A stretch of 64,000 nucleotides of DNA from Actinomadura rubteroloni (GTDB taxonomy: Bacteria; Actinomycetota; Actinomycetes; Streptosporangiales; Streptosporangiaceae), in NCBI RefSeq assembly GCF_002911665.1, contig NZ_MTBP01000002.1, forward strand, positions 124,001 to 188,000, read 5' to 3'. The translations under genes were made by a program, and so were the position numbers. The first letter of the stretch is position 1. Every line of letters begins with the position of its first letter. The notes under the pieces are model-generated. The model did not search any database and was not told the DNA's origin. It saw only the letters and a program-made list of their open reading frames with translations. Positions 14,895 to 23,405 of the stretch are shown in pieces.

Positions 14895-14938
14895 CCCGGT
14901 TGGGCGACGGCCCTGTGCGGCGGCACCGCCCAACCGGG
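14895..14938. other. Perfect 12-bp inverted repeat in the divergent intergenic region
   Basis: CCCGGTTGGGCG (14895-14906) and CGCCCAACCGGG (14927-14938) around a 20-nt loop, between the resolvase-like gene and the Xre-TPR gene. It would form a hairpin in the minus-strand leader. A GTTGAC half site lies further right at 15023-15028. Confidence 0.55.
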
Positions 14939-15089
14939 CGTAGGGGCCAGACAACCGGCCTGACCTGCAAAAACCCACGGCGAAAGGGATGCGCTTCTGA
15001 GGCAAAAATGGCGCACGGGGTCCGTTGACCTGGGCGGGTACGGGTGGGCGCGGTACCGTGGCCTTCCCCGGAACCCCTGGAAGGGTGTT

Positions 15090-16256
15090 ATGGCGGCCAA
15101 ACGGGTTCGGTTGGCCCAGCGGCGAAAAGCGGCCGGATACAGCCAGGAAGACCTCGCGGAACTGCTCGGCGTCGAACGGTCAACGATCGTCCGGTGGGAA
15201 GGCGCTGCGACCGAGCCGCAGCCGTGGTTGCGGCCGAAGCTGGCGGAGGCGCTGAATATCCCGCCGGAGAAACTGCAAGCCCTGCTCGATGACGTCGCGG
15301 TCGTGCGCGGCCCGTCCGACGAACGGCTCCAGCAAGCCGTCCAGGACCCCGCGCGAGTCGACCTGGTCGCGGTGGCGCAGCTCCACGAGCGGGTGCGCCG
15401 TCTCGATGAGCAGTACGACGCGCTTCCCTCGACGGCGCTCCTTGGGCCAGCCGGCCATGTCCACGCTCACATCCGGGTGCTCCGCGACCATGCCCGCGAC
15501 CGCCGTGTCCGGCGCAGCTTGTTCGAGGTCGAAGCCGAATCGGCGACGTTCATGAGTCAACTGGTGTGGGACGTCAGCCAGCGTCGCGACCACACCGCGC
15601 CGCTTGGCTACCTGGACGAGGCCATCGCGTGCGCCCGGCAGGCGCGCGACCCGGCCACCGAGGCGTATGCCACCTTGCGCAAGAGCTTCCTCGCGCTCTA
15701 CGGCGTCGGTGACCCAGAAGAAGGCGTCGCCCGCGCGGCCGAAGCCGCGGACATCGCCCGGCAGACGAGCCCGGCGCTTACCGGCCTGGCCCTGCTCCAC
15801 GTCGCCGAGGGCCACGCCATGCGCGGCGACCTCGCCGACTGCGAAGCCGCCCTCGGCAGCGCCGAGAAGCAGTTCGACCGCGTGACGCCCGACGACGTGG
15901 GGGCCGACTACTACACCGTCAACGAGTTCAACCGGCTGGCAGGCTCCTGCTACCTGGCGCTTAACCTGCCCGAACGCGCCGAACCGATCCTGCGGACAAC
16001 GGCCGCGTCACTCGCCGCCAAGAAGAAGAGCCAGGCCATCGCGTACGGGAACCTCACCCTGTCACTCATCCGCCAGAACAAGCGCGACGAAGCGGGCGAA
16101 GCCATGCATCACACCATTGATGCGGTCGAGCTGACACGAGGCGGCGGCGGGCTTAACCTGGCGTTCACCGCCGGACGGGAGCTCCGGCGGTGGCAGGGGG
16201 AACCGTGGGTGCAGGACGTACAGGATCGGCTCCTCGCCCTGATGGCGGCGGTCTAG
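15090..16256 (+). CDS. Xre-family regulator with TPR-like C-terminus
   Basis: A 388-residue protein. Residues 8-62 form a lambda-repressor-type HTH (AGYSQEDLAELLGVERSTIVRWE). The rest is helical, TPR-like, with repeating 35-40-residue units (for example ALTGLALLHVAEGHAMRGDLADCEAAL). GGAAGGG precedes ATG 15090. This regulator followed by a cyclo-ligase-like gene is a recurring pair in actinomycetes, on and off elements. The genes overlap by 67 bases if the next start is right. It is likely a transcription factor sensing a signal through the TPR domain. Confidence 0.75.
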   Translation: MAAKRVRLAQRRKAAGYSQEDLAELLGVERSTIVRWEGAATEPQPWLRPKLAEALNIPPEKLQALLDDVAVVRGPSDERLQQAVQDPARVDLVAVAQLHERVRRLDEQYDALPSTALLGPAGHVHAHIRVLRDHARDRRVRRSLFEVEAESATFMSQLVWDVSQRRDHTAPLGYLDEAIACARQARDPATEAYATLRKSFLALYGVGDPEEGVARAAEAADIARQTSPALTGLALLHVAEGHAMRGDLADCEAALGSAEKQFDRVTPDDVGADYYTVNEFNRLAGSCYLALNLPERAEPILRTTAASLAAKKKSQAIAYGNLTLSLIRQNKRDEAGEAMHHTIDAVELTRGGGGLNLAFTAGRELRRWQGEPWVQDVQDRLLALMAAV

Positions 16257-16987
16257 GGGACGCGACCGACAGGGCGAACACCGACCGAGCGAAGCAGGCC
16301 GTCCGGGACCGCGTCTGGCGGCTGCTGGAACGCGAAGGTGCCGCCCCGGAGGGGTCGTACGGCAAGATCCCCGGTTTCCGCGGTACGGAGGCGACCGCCG
16401 AGCGCTTGGCCGAGCTGGACCTGTGGCGCGACGCCCACACCGTGAAGGCGAACCCGGATTGGGCACAGCTCCCCGTCCGGGTGCGCGCCCTGCGTGACGG
16501 CAAGCTCCTCTATATGGCGGTGCCGCGCATGGCGACGCTCCAGCCCTTCTACCTACTCGACCCCGACACCCTGGAGCTACCGCCCGAGGAAGCCGCCGAG
16601 AAGAAGGGCGCTGCACAGGTGGCCCGCCGCGTCGGCGTCGAGGACATGCGCCCGATCGACGTGGTGGTCTGCGGCAGCGTGGCGGTCAACCGGGCCGGGG
16701 CGCGCATCGGGAAGGGCGCGGGCTACTCCGACCTTGAAGTCGCGCTGCTCATCGAGGCGGGGCTCGTCACCGACGAGACGGTCATCGTGGCACCCGTCCA
16801 CCAGCTTCAGGTCGTGGACGAGGACATCCCGGAGACGGCGCACGACTTCAGCGTTGATGTGATCGTGACACCGGACGAGGTGATTCGGTGCTCGGGGCGT
16901 CGCCGGCCGCGTGGGGTGATCTGGGAGGACCTGACGGCAGAGAAGGTGGCGGGGATACCCGTACTAGCAGCACTTTACAATTCTTAG
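16190..16987 (+). CDS. 5-formyltetrahydrofolate cyclo-ligase-family protein
   Basis: A 265-residue member of the 5-formyl-THF cyclo-ligase (NagB/RpiA/CoA-transferase-like) family. The signature IGKGAGYSDLEVALL near 184-198 matches the G-[KR]-G-x-G-Y-[YS]-D ATP/folate site. Length is normal. GTG 16190 is the longest start, with GTG 16205 (AGGGGGA upstream) as alternative. As the second gene after the Xre-TPR regulator it may not be the housekeeping enzyme but a ligand-binding or modified-folate enzyme. That is inference from the recurring pair. Confidence 0.75.
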   Translation: MAGGTVGAGRTGSAPRPDGGGLGDATDRANTDRAKQAVRDRVWRLLEREGAAPEGSYGKIPGFRGTEATAERLAELDLWRDAHTVKANPDWAQLPVRVRALRDGKLLYMAVPRMATLQPFYLLDPDTLELPPEEAAEKKGAAQVARRVGVEDMRPIDVVVCGSVAVNRAGARIGKGAGYSDLEVALLIEAGLVTDETVIVAPVHQLQVVDEDIPETAHDFSVDVIVTPDEVIRCSGRRRPRGVIWEDLTAEKVAGIPVLAALYNS

Positions 16988-17040
16988 GCCCACCCCCTCT
17001 TGCGGATGTCCGCTGAGAAGACGAGATCAAGGATGCTCTC

Positions 17041-18126
17041 ATGGGATTCGAAATTGACTTCCTCCCCGTCGGCGATGAATCAAGCGGCGGAGACGCGATT
17101 GCAATCCGTTGCGGGAATCTTTACGGCCCTCGTTCGCAGCAAACAGTCATCGTTGTTGACGGTGGCTACACGGATGACGGCGAGGCACTCGTTGAGCACA
17201 TCGCCAAATATTACAACACAACCACGGTAGATATCGTCGTCTCCACCCACCCCGACCAGGATCACATCACCGGGCTCAAAGTGGTCCTAGAAGAGATGCA
17301 CGTTAAGCAGCTACTAATGCATCTCCCATGGAAGCACTCGTCGGCTATGGCGCGGGCTAAGACTGTCTCGTTCAAGGTTAGCACCCTGAGTGATAAGCTC
17401 AAGGCTTCGTTGCAAGGGGCGGCGAGTCTCGAAGAAGTTGCCAAACAGCGAGGCGTTCCTGTTATTGAGCCGTTCGCTGGAGTTGGTACTTCCGACGGTG
17501 TTTTTCGCGTGCTCGGGCCAAGCGAGGAATATTATCGGGAACTGCTGGCAGAGATCGTTGAACCAACCGAAGCTAAGTCTTCGCTTCCAAGCATTAAAGA
17601 GGCTTTGAGGAAGCTCGCCGCTTCACTTGTTCCCGAAACCATTTTTACAGAAACACTACGCGAAGACGGCGAGACGTCACCACGAAACAATACGAGCGCC
17701 GTCTGTCTCCTGACGATCGACGAGCGCAAGTTGCTCCTCACAGGAGATGCCGGTATTCCAGCACTTGGTCATGTCCTCGACCGGCTCGAGGGTGAGGGAT
17801 TCGCACCCGGAGATCTGAACTTTGTGCAAGTGCCTCATCATGGAAGCCGCCGTAACGTTAGCCCTTCGCTATTGGATCGCCTGCTGGGGACGAAGGGGCA
17901 AACCACTCGGGTTGGCTCAGCGTTCGTATCGGCACCAGCAAAGAACCCTGAGCACAAGCACCCTGCCAAAAAAACAACAAACGCCTTTCATCGGCGCGGT
18001 TACCCTGTTCACGTAACTCAGGGGACGACAAAGCGGCATCACCACGATGCTCCCACTAGGCCAGGTTGGTCCGCTTCGATTCCCGAACCGTTTCATGAGA
18101 ACGTGGAAGATAACGGCGACTCGTAA
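17041..18126 (+). CDS. ComEC-type metallo-beta-lactamase hydrolase
   Basis: A 361-residue soluble metallo-beta-lactamase-fold protein. First metal motif: STHPDQDHITG (the HxxDxDH form of ComEC/Rec2 nucleases). Later elements are LLLTGDAG and VPHHGSRR, also ComEC-like. No TM helix or signal peptide. AAGGA nine bases upstream of ATG 17041. The gene is AT-richer than the chromosome and is followed two bases later by a four-TM protein, forming a tight two-gene unit. Family members cut nucleic acids or phosphodiesters. A nuclease or cyclic-nucleotide-handling role in a defence pair is plausible but not shown. Confidence 0.75.
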   Translation: MGFEIDFLPVGDESSGGDAIAIRCGNLYGPRSQQTVIVVDGGYTDDGEALVEHIAKYYNTTTVDIVVSTHPDQDHITGLKVVLEEMHVKQLLMHLPWKHSSAMARAKTVSFKVSTLSDKLKASLQGAASLEEVAKQRGVPVIEPFAGVGTSDGVFRVLGPSEEYYRELLAEIVEPTEAKSSLPSIKEALRKLAASLVPETIFTETLREDGETSPRNNTSAVCLLTIDERKLLLTGDAGIPALGHVLDRLEGEGFAPGDLNFVQVPHHGSRRNVSPSLLDRLLGTKGQTTRVGSAFVSAPAKNPEHKHPAKKTTNAFHRRGYPVHVTQGTTKRHHHDAPTRPGWSASIPEPFHENVEDNGDS

Positions 18127-18128
18127 TC

Positions 18129-18884
18129 ATGTTGTGGCTTGACGATTACGAGCGCAGGGCGCGGCTTGCACCTGGCATGCTTGCTCTGCTGCCTCTAGTC
18201 ATTGTCATGGCCATCTTTGGCGTACGAAAGCAGCCTGCCGTTTCAGCCATCATTACGGCACTTTCGCTGGCAGGCGGGCCGCTTCTACTTGCGGAACTAG
18301 TGCGCCACTACGGCCGAAAGACGCAAGAATCGCTATGGGCTTCCTGGGGTGGTTCACCAACAACGCAAAAATTGCGACTAAGGGAGCAGTCGCAGAACTC
18401 CTTGCAACGAGAGACCTGGCGCAAAGCCATATCGGCACTTACGGATACCAGTCTCGCCTCCGCGCGCAGTGAACGAGCGAATCCCGCGCGAGCAGATGAG
18501 GCGATTGAGGTTGCCGTCGGCAAGGTTCGCAACCTCACACGAGATGGTGACAAATTCCCACTCGTTCGTGCCGAAAACCGATCGTATGGTTTTCATCGGA
18601 ACCTATATGGTGTTCGCTGGATTGCGCGGATTATTGCACTACTTTCACTCGTTGGGTGCATTATTTACATCGGCTCCTATGGCGCATTCGCCAAGCATCC
18701 TATTTTTACGACAGTGAACGTAACGGCAGTAGTACTTGCGCTAGCCTGCCTCGGCTGCTGGTTCATCTTCCCGTCCTCTAGGCGAGTACGCGACGCGGCC
18801 GACAGATATGCATATGAGCTTTTGCAAGCGGCTGTAATTCTTTGTTCCGAAAAGGAGGCGTCTCAAACGGCGGACGATTCCTAA
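18129..18884 (+). CDS. Four-TM membrane protein paired with the MBL hydrolase
   Basis: A 251-residue protein: two adjacent TM helices near the N-terminus (about 15-32 and 36-58), a soluble helical middle of about 100 residues (charged, Gln/Ser/Arg-rich), two more TM helices (about 163-182 and 190-212) and a short helical tail. The layout resembles four-TM effector proteins of nucleotide-signalling defence systems, but sequence identity to them was not tested. ATG 18129 lies two bases after the MBL stop. It ends 27 bases from a convergent gene. Probably the membrane effector or partner of the MBL protein. Confidence 0.65.
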   Translation: MLWLDDYERRARLAPGMLALLPLVIVMAIFGVRKQPAVSAIITALSLAGGPLLLAELVRHYGRKTQESLWASWGGSPTTQKLRLREQSQNSLQRETWRKAISALTDTSLASARSERANPARADEAIEVAVGKVRNLTRDGDKFPLVRAENRSYGFHRNLYGVRWIARIIALLSLVGCIIYIGSYGAFAKHPIFTTVNVTAVVLALACLGCWFIFPSSRRVRDAADRYAYELLQAAVILCSEKEASQTADDS

Positions 18885-18911
18885 CGGAACCGCCAAAAGC
18901 TCGGACTACCA

Positions 18912-19328
18912 TTATCCTCTTCCTGGTCTCGGTCGCATCTTCGTTCCACACTCAATTAGCCGCGCCCGCACCGTCGTATCGGCAACACCGAAACGTCGGC
19001 CGATACGTGGCAGCGACCAACCCTCCTGGTAGAGCTTGATCGCTTCCTCGATCTGGCCGGATTCCAGCCCGCCCATCCTCATACGAACACCGTGCCGCTT
19101 GAGGATGTTGCTGACAGTCACCCGGTGGATGCCGAAACGCTGCCCAAGCTGGTAGACCGTCGCTCCAGCCTTGTACGCAGCCACCACCTCACGCGCTTCG
19201 GTGTCCTTGAGCTGCTTGGCGCGACCTTGCATGGTTCTTACCGGCGGGGCCGGGAGCGGGTCGGTTGGTGCGGGCAGCTTGGCTAGCAGGGCCTCGAGTG
19301 CGTCGGCCAGCGTGCCGGGGTTAGACAT
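18912..19328 (-). CDS. Double helix-turn-helix protein
   Basis: A 138-residue protein with two Hin/resolvase-type HTH units: AYKAGATVYQLGQRFGIHRV (about 60-80) and LYQEGWSLPRIGRRFGVADT (about 103-122). The N-terminal 45 residues are probably helical and mediate oligomerisation. The start at ATG 19328 is the best in-frame choice, although the ribosome-binding site is weak and the frame stays open upstream to 19535. It is the last gene before the presumed right end, a common place for an excisionase or element regulator. That role is only a possibility. Confidence 0.6.
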   Translation of the reverse strand: MSNPGTLADALEALLAKLPAPTDPLPAPPVRTMQGRAKQLKDTEAREVVAAYKAGATVYQLGQRFGIHRVTVSNILKRHGVRMRMGGLESGQIEEAIKLYQEGWSLPRIGRRFGVADTTVRARLIECGTKMRPRPGRG

Positions 19329-19625
19329 GGCTTGTCCGTGGCCCACAGACCGGGCTCTTGTGGCCGGTGCTCCACGCACCTCCCGCAAGAGCCCGCAGTG
19401 TTTTCCGGGGGACGTCTCCCCGATGCCGGGGCTTTCAACGGGTGAGGGCTTCGCTGGTCTTCCAGAGGTCTTCGGCTTTCGTCTCGTCGTAGGAGTCGGC
19501 CGCCGCGCGGCCGACGTGTAGGCGGGAGCCGGCATTCGCAGGTCCGCGGTCTCGGGTTCGAGCTGGGTGGCGAAGAAGCAGCCGTCGGGGCGGTTGCCGT
19601 AGGGATCGTTACATACAGGCGTCGA
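19329..19625. other. Right junction region, no gene supported
   Basis: Between the double-HTH gene and the chromosomal MFS gene. It contains a perfect 10-bp inverted repeat (CGGGCTCTTG 19351-19360 / CAAGAGCCCG 19386-19395) and a GACGTC-centred near-palindrome at about 19408-19423. The minus frame is open with Pro/Thr/Arg-rich composition, perhaps a gene remnant. The right attachment site is expected here, but no copy of the tRNA-Val 3' end is visible. Confidence 0.4.
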
Positions 19626-20894
19626 TCAGCGGGCCGGGACGCCGTTCTCCCGGTGGCGGGCCGTGGCGGCGATGGCGGGGAGCAGGGCGAGGGAGATGAG
19701 GCCGCCGCCGACGGCCAGGACGGTGTAGCTCGTCGACATCATGACCACGCCGGAGGCCAGGCCGCCGCCGACGCCCGCCACCGCGATGGCGACGTCGACC
19801 ATGCCCTGGGTGCGGGCGCGGGCGGCGAAGCGGACGGTGTCGGTGACGAGGGCCGTCCCGGCGACCAGGCCGAAGCTCCAGCCGAGGCCCAGCAGCGCGA
19901 GCGCCAGCGCGAGGAGCGGGACGGAGCGTGCCGGGGACAGGCCCGCCAGGAGTCCGGCGGCCAGCATCGTGACGCCCGCCAGGGCCGCGACGCGCAGCGG
20001 GCCGAAGCGGTCGACGAGCATCCCCGACAGCGGGGACGGCAGGTACATCGCGCCGACGTGCACGGCGATGACCACGCCCGCCGCGCCGGCGGAGTGCCCG
20101 TGGTGCTCCATGTGGACGGGCGTCATCGTCATCACCGCGACCATGACGAGCTGCGTCAGGACCATGATCAGCGTGCCCAGCAGGAGCAGCCCGCGGGCGC
20201 CGGGCGGTTCGGTGTCGTCGGCGACGTGGTCCGGGGCGGCGACGCGGTCGGCGGCCAGCGCTCGCGCGGTGGTGAGCGGGTCGGGGCGCAGGAGCGTCCC
20301 GAGGACGGCGCCCGCCGCCGCGTAGGCGACCGCCGCCAGAAGGAACGGGCCCGCCAGGCGCGGGATGCCGAGCGCGTCGGCGAGGTGGCCGAGGGGCAGG
20401 ACGAGGTTGGGGCCGATGACCGCACCGACGGTCGTCGCGACCAGGACGGTGCTGACCGCGCGTCCTCGCCGGGCGGGGTCCGCCAGGTCGGCGCCCGCGT
20501 AGCGCGCCTGGAGGTTGGTCGCGCTGCCCGCTCCGTAGACGAACAGCGCGGCGAACAGCGGGACCGGCTGGTCCCAGGCCGCCGCCGCGACGACGCCGAG
20601 GGCGCCCAGGGCCCCGACGGCGTATCCGGCGGCGAGACCGGCGCGGCGGCCCGCGCGTTCGGACAGGCGGCCCACCGCGATCGCGGTCGCCGCCGCGCCC
20701 GCGGTGAACAGGGCGCTGGGGAGCCCGGCGAGGCCGGTGCCGCCCAGCATGTCCTGGGCCAGCAGCGCGCCGACGGTGACCCCGGCGGCCAGGCCCGCGC
20801 CGCTCAGGATCTGCGCGGCGACCAGGACGGCCAGGATCCGCCGCTGCGCCGGGTGCGGCGGCGCGGCGGCGGGACGGGGCGGGGCGGTGGTCAC
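19626..20894 (-). CDS. MFS transporter
   Basis: A 422-residue protein with 12 predicted TM helices in two halves joined by a loop at about 205-225, a drug-exporter-like layout. The conserved loop GRLSERAGRRAG follows TM2. GTG 20894 with GAAAGG upstream. It lies 87 bases downstream of an ArsR-rhodanese regulator on the same strand, so its substrate may be a metal(loid) or reactive sulfur compound. Family plus context only. It marks the start of chromosomal sequence to the right of the element. Confidence 0.85.
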   Translation of the reverse strand: MTTAPPRPAAAPPHPAQRRILAVLVAAQILSGAGLAAGVTVGALLAQDMLGGTGLAGLPSALFTAGAAATAIAVGRLSERAGRRAGLAAGYAVGALGALGVVAAAAWDQPVPLFAALFVYGAGSATNLQARYAGADLADPARRGRAVSTVLVATTVGAVIGPNLVLPLGHLADALGIPRLAGPFLLAAVAYAAAGAVLGTLLRPDPLTTARALAADRVAAPDHVADDTEPPGARGLLLLGTLIMVLTQLVMVAVMTMTPVHMEHHGHSAGAAGVVIAVHVGAMYLPSPLSGMLVDRFGPLRVAALAGVTMLAAGLLAGLSPARSVPLLALALALLGLGWSFGLVAGTALVTDTVRFAARARTQGMVDVAIAVAGVGGGLASGVVMMSTSYTVLAVGGGLISLALLPAIAATARHRENGVPAR

Positions 20895-20981
20895 ACGGGG
20901 GCCTTTCGTCAGGGGGTGCCGGGGGACGTCCGGCCGGGGACGGGGCGGAGGCAGCCGGTCAGGTGGCGCCCGCTGGCGCGG

Positions 20982-21635
20982 TCATGCGGCGCTCGCGGTC
21001 GGCAGGCCGTCGGCCGTCCATTCGGCGATCCCGCCGTCCAGCATGCGGGCGGGACGGCCGTGGGCGTGCAGGACGGCCACCGCGTCGGCGGACAGGACGC
21101 AGTAGCGGCCCCGGCAGTACGCGACGACCTCCGCGCCGTCCGGGACCTCGGCCAGGCGCTCCGCCAGTTCGTCCGCCGGGATGCTCAGCGCGCCCGCGAT
21201 GTGGCCGGCGGCGTACTCGGCGGCGGGCCGCACGTCGACCACGACGGCCGTCCCGTCGGCCAGCCGGTCCCGGAGTTCGGCGCGGCCCACCGGACGCGCG
21301 TCCGGGCCGAGCACGGCGCGGGCGGCCCGCGCCGCGGCGGGCGAGACCTCGACCGCGACCCGCTTGAGCTGTTCGGCCAGCAGGGAGACGCGGTGGTCGG
21401 CGACGCGGTAGCGCACGCTCGTCCCCGACCTGCGCGACGTCACCAGGCCCGACGCGGCCAGCACCTTCAACTGGGCCGAGGTGTTCGACACCCGCATCCC
21501 GGCCGCCGCCGCCAGTTCCTCGACGCCGTGCTCGCGCTGCGCGAGCAGGTCCAGCAGGACCAGCCGCGACGGGGCGGCCAGCGCCTTGGCGACGCGCGCG
21601 AACTCCTCCTGCAACGCGTACATGACAGCGGACAC
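20982..21635 (-). CDS. ArsR-family regulator fused to a rhodanese domain
   Basis: A 217-residue fusion. Residues 1-95 are an ArsR winged helix (VEELAAAAGMRVSNTSAQLKVL is the recognition region). Residues about 115-210 are a rhodanese domain with active-site loop YCRGRYC, a Cys preceded by Tyr and followed by RGRYC. The metal-binding ELCVCDL motif of classical ArsR/SmtB is absent, so sensing is likely through the rhodanese cysteine. GTG 21635 with AGGAGA upstream. It probably represses itself and the MFS gene downstream. Confidence 0.85.
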   Translation of the reverse strand: MSAVMYALQEEFARVAKALAAPSRLVLLDLLAQREHGVEELAAAAGMRVSNTSAQLKVLAASGLVTSRRSGTSVRYRVADHRVSLLAEQLKRVAVEVSPAAARAARAVLGPDARPVGRAELRDRLADGTAVVVDVRPAAEYAAGHIAGALSIPADELAERLAEVPDGAEVVAYCRGRYCVLSADAVAVLHAHGRPARMLDGGIAEWTADGLPTASAA

Positions 21636-21646
21636 GACCCATCTCC

Positions 21647-21662
21647 TCCAATAGTCGTTGGA
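21647..21662. promoter_or_regulatory. Possible ArsR operator
   Basis: TCCAA-TAGTCG-TTGGA inverted repeat immediately upstream of, and touching, the ribosome-binding site of the ArsR-rhodanese gene. Confidence 0.4.
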
Positions 21663-21707
21663 ACACTGTAGAAGACGCGTCCCCGAAGAGAACAGACGGC
21701 CCCCGGC

Positions 21708-22907
21708 TCACGAGAGGTTGAAGCTCCTGGTGACCAGCAGGACGTCGGCGGCGAGCGCGCCGGCCAGCGCGACCGGCAGCGCCGGCCGGTTGAAGAACGA
21801 CGGGTCGACGATCGTGTCGCGGACGAGCGCGCCGTCGGCCGCCAGCTCGACGCGGTGGACGATCGTGCCGCGCCACCCCTCCACGATCCCGATCCCCGAC
21901 GCGGGCCCGTGGCCGGGCGCCAGCGGCGGCCAGTACGACGTGAGGCCCGGGTTCATCCCGTAGGTCAGGTCGTCGACGAGCGCCACGGACGCGGCGATCT
22001 CCCGGACGCGGATCCGGAAGCGCGCCAGCACGTCGCCGTGGAGCGCGGTGGCGACGGCCAGGGTCGGGCGCAGGTCCGTGAAGGGGTGGTCGCGGCGGGC
22101 GTCCACGTCGAGTCCGCTGGCGCGCGCGACGCAGCCGAGGGCGCCGAGGTCGCGCGCGGCGGCGCGGCCGAGCGGCGCGGTCCCGGTGAACCGGCCGGCG
22201 ACGGCGGTGTCCGCGAGGGCGAGGTCCGCGATCTCCTCGACGTCGGCCTCGATCGCGGCGAGCAGGCGCGGGTCGGGCACGGCGCGCAGGACGGCGCCGC
22301 CGAGCAGCACGCCGCCGCGCAGCAGCCGGTGCCCGGTGACGCGGACGTTGAGGCGCAGCAGGGTCTCGCGGACGCGGGCGAACCGCGCGCCGAGCACCGG
22401 CCGCCCGGCCTCGTCGCACAGCGCGCCGAGGTCGGCGACGTGGTTGCCGAGGCGTTCGAGTTCGAGCAGCACGGCCCGCGACCGCTGCACGCCGGGCGAC
22501 ACCCCGACCCCGGCGGCGTCCTCGACCGCGAGGCAGAACGCGAGCGCGTGCCCGACGGCGGCGTCCGCGCCGACGCGTTCCGCGAGCGGGAGCGCGTCGG
22601 CCGGGAGCCGTCCGTGGAACAGTTCCGCGCGCCCGTCGCGCCCGGCCCTGCGCTCGAAACGCCCGGCCGGAAGGCTGAGCGCGGCCAGGCTCGGCGGCAC
22701 GACTCCTGGCCGGACGTGCAGCTCGGCGCGGCGCTCCGGTTCACCGTCGGCGGCAGGCCGGGTGAACAGGTAGACGACGCGCTGCGGGGCGGCGGCGACG
22801 AGCGCGAGCCGGTGACCGTCGTCCAGGAGCGCGGCGGCGCGCTCGGCCAGGTCGGCGGCCTCGACGTCGGCGACGGAGGCCCGGGGCGGGACGGCGGACG
22901 CGCTCAT
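21708..22907 (-). CDS. Orphan NuoC/NuoD-like (complex I 49-kDa) protein
   Basis: A 399-residue protein. Residues about 150-215 match the NuoD/HycE quinone-site core: LELERLGNHVADLGALCDEAG and LLRLNVRVTGHRLLRGG. The C-terminus ends TRSFNLS, where relatives continue with the final SFNLSYxGxDL. The N-terminal 130 residues look like a reduced 30-kDa (NuoC-like) domain. There are no CxxC pairs, so it cannot hold a NiFe centre. No other complex I or hydrogenase subunit is near; neighbours are ArsR genes. ATG 22907 is preferred; longer starts at 22931 or 22940 are possible. Function unknown. Confidence 0.7.
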   Translation of the reverse strand: MSASAVPPRASVADVEAADLAERAAALLDDGHRLALVAAAPQRVVYLFTRPAADGEPERRAELHVRPGVVPPSLAALSLPAGRFERRAGRDGRAELFHGRLPADALPLAERVGADAAVGHALAFCLAVEDAAGVGVSPGVQRSRAVLLELERLGNHVADLGALCDEAGRPVLGARFARVRETLLRLNVRVTGHRLLRGGVLLGGAVLRAVPDPRLLAAIEADVEEIADLALADTAVAGRFTGTAPLGRAAARDLGALGCVARASGLDVDARRDHPFTDLRPTLAVATALHGDVLARFRIRVREIAASVALVDDLTYGMNPGLTSYWPPLAPGHGPASGIGIVEGWRGTIVHRVELAADGALVRDTIVDPSFFNRPALPVALAGALAADVLLVTRSFNLS

Positions 22908-22993
22908 GAAGCCCCCGGGGTCGTCCGACATCCTGCGCAATTAACGACTTTAGCAACTCGACGGGACGCTGAAACCACCCGCTGCGGTGAGCG

Positions 22994-23332
22994 CTAGGGC
23001 GTGCCCGGGGACGCGCGGAGATCGTCCAGCAACTGCGCCTGCTCCGCCAGCACTCCGGTGAGGATCGCCCGCGCCACCGCGAGCAGTTCGGCGACGCGCG
23101 GACTGGTGAGCGAGTAGATCACCGACGAGCCGTCCTTGCGCGACACCACCAGCCCGGCCCGGCGCAGCACGGCGAGCTGCTGGGACAGGTGCGCCGGTTC
23201 GATCCCCACCTCGGGCAGCATCTCGGCGACGGCGTGGTCGCGCTCGCTGAGCAGTTCGAGCACCCTGATCCGCGCCGGGTGGCCCAGCGTTTTGAAGAAC
23301 TCGGCCTTCAACTGGTACAGCGGCGCGCTCAC
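22994..23332 (-). CDS. ArsR-family transcriptional regulator
   Basis: A 112-residue winged-helix repressor: KTLGHPARIRVLELL start motif, recognition helix EPAHLSQQLAVLRRAGLV, wing SRKDGSSVIYSL. No obvious metal-binding cysteines. GTG 23332 with AGGGGA upstream. It precedes the NuoD-like gene on the same strand (87 bases away) and may control it. Confidence 0.85.
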   Translation of the reverse strand: MSAPLYQLKAEFFKTLGHPARIRVLELLSERDHAVAEMLPEVGIEPAHLSQQLAVLRRAGLVVSRKDGSSVIYSLTSPRVAELLAVARAILTGVLAEQAQLLDDLRASPGTP

Positions 23333-23405
23333 CGATCCCCTTTCACCGGCCTCGGCCGTTGCCGCCTCGCCCGTCCCGGCACATTAGCAACTCGGCATGC
23401 GGCCG

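Larger units (their letters stand above)
2009..19600. mobile_element. Integrated mobile element (AICE/ICE-like) at tRNA-Val
   Basis: The left end is placed at tRNA-Val because the recombinase frame runs from the element into the tRNA. The right end is placed between the last element-like gene (double-HTH protein, 18912-19328) and the chromosomal MFS gene (19626). Supporting content is a serine integrase, an FtsK/TraB-type translocase, an MT-A70 methyltransferase, several small element-type proteins, and Xre and ribbon-helix-helix regulators. Stretches at 10.7-13.1 and 17.0-18.9 kb are visibly AT-richer than the chromosome. I found no replication initiator or primase-polymerase, and no long direct repeat of the tRNA 3' end near 19.5 kb. 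Serine integrases need only a short core, so the right boundary is approximate. Confidence 0.75.

Noticed and set aside
19330..19535. N-terminal extension of the double-HTH gene
   Set aside because: The upstream frame is Pro/Thr/Arg-rich with no clear ribosome-binding site; ATG 19328 starts a more protein-like segment.
19540..19590. GGTTCGAG resembling a tRNA T-arm, as a possible attR
   Set aside because: It does not pair like a T-arm and shares no extended identity with the tRNA-Val 3' end.
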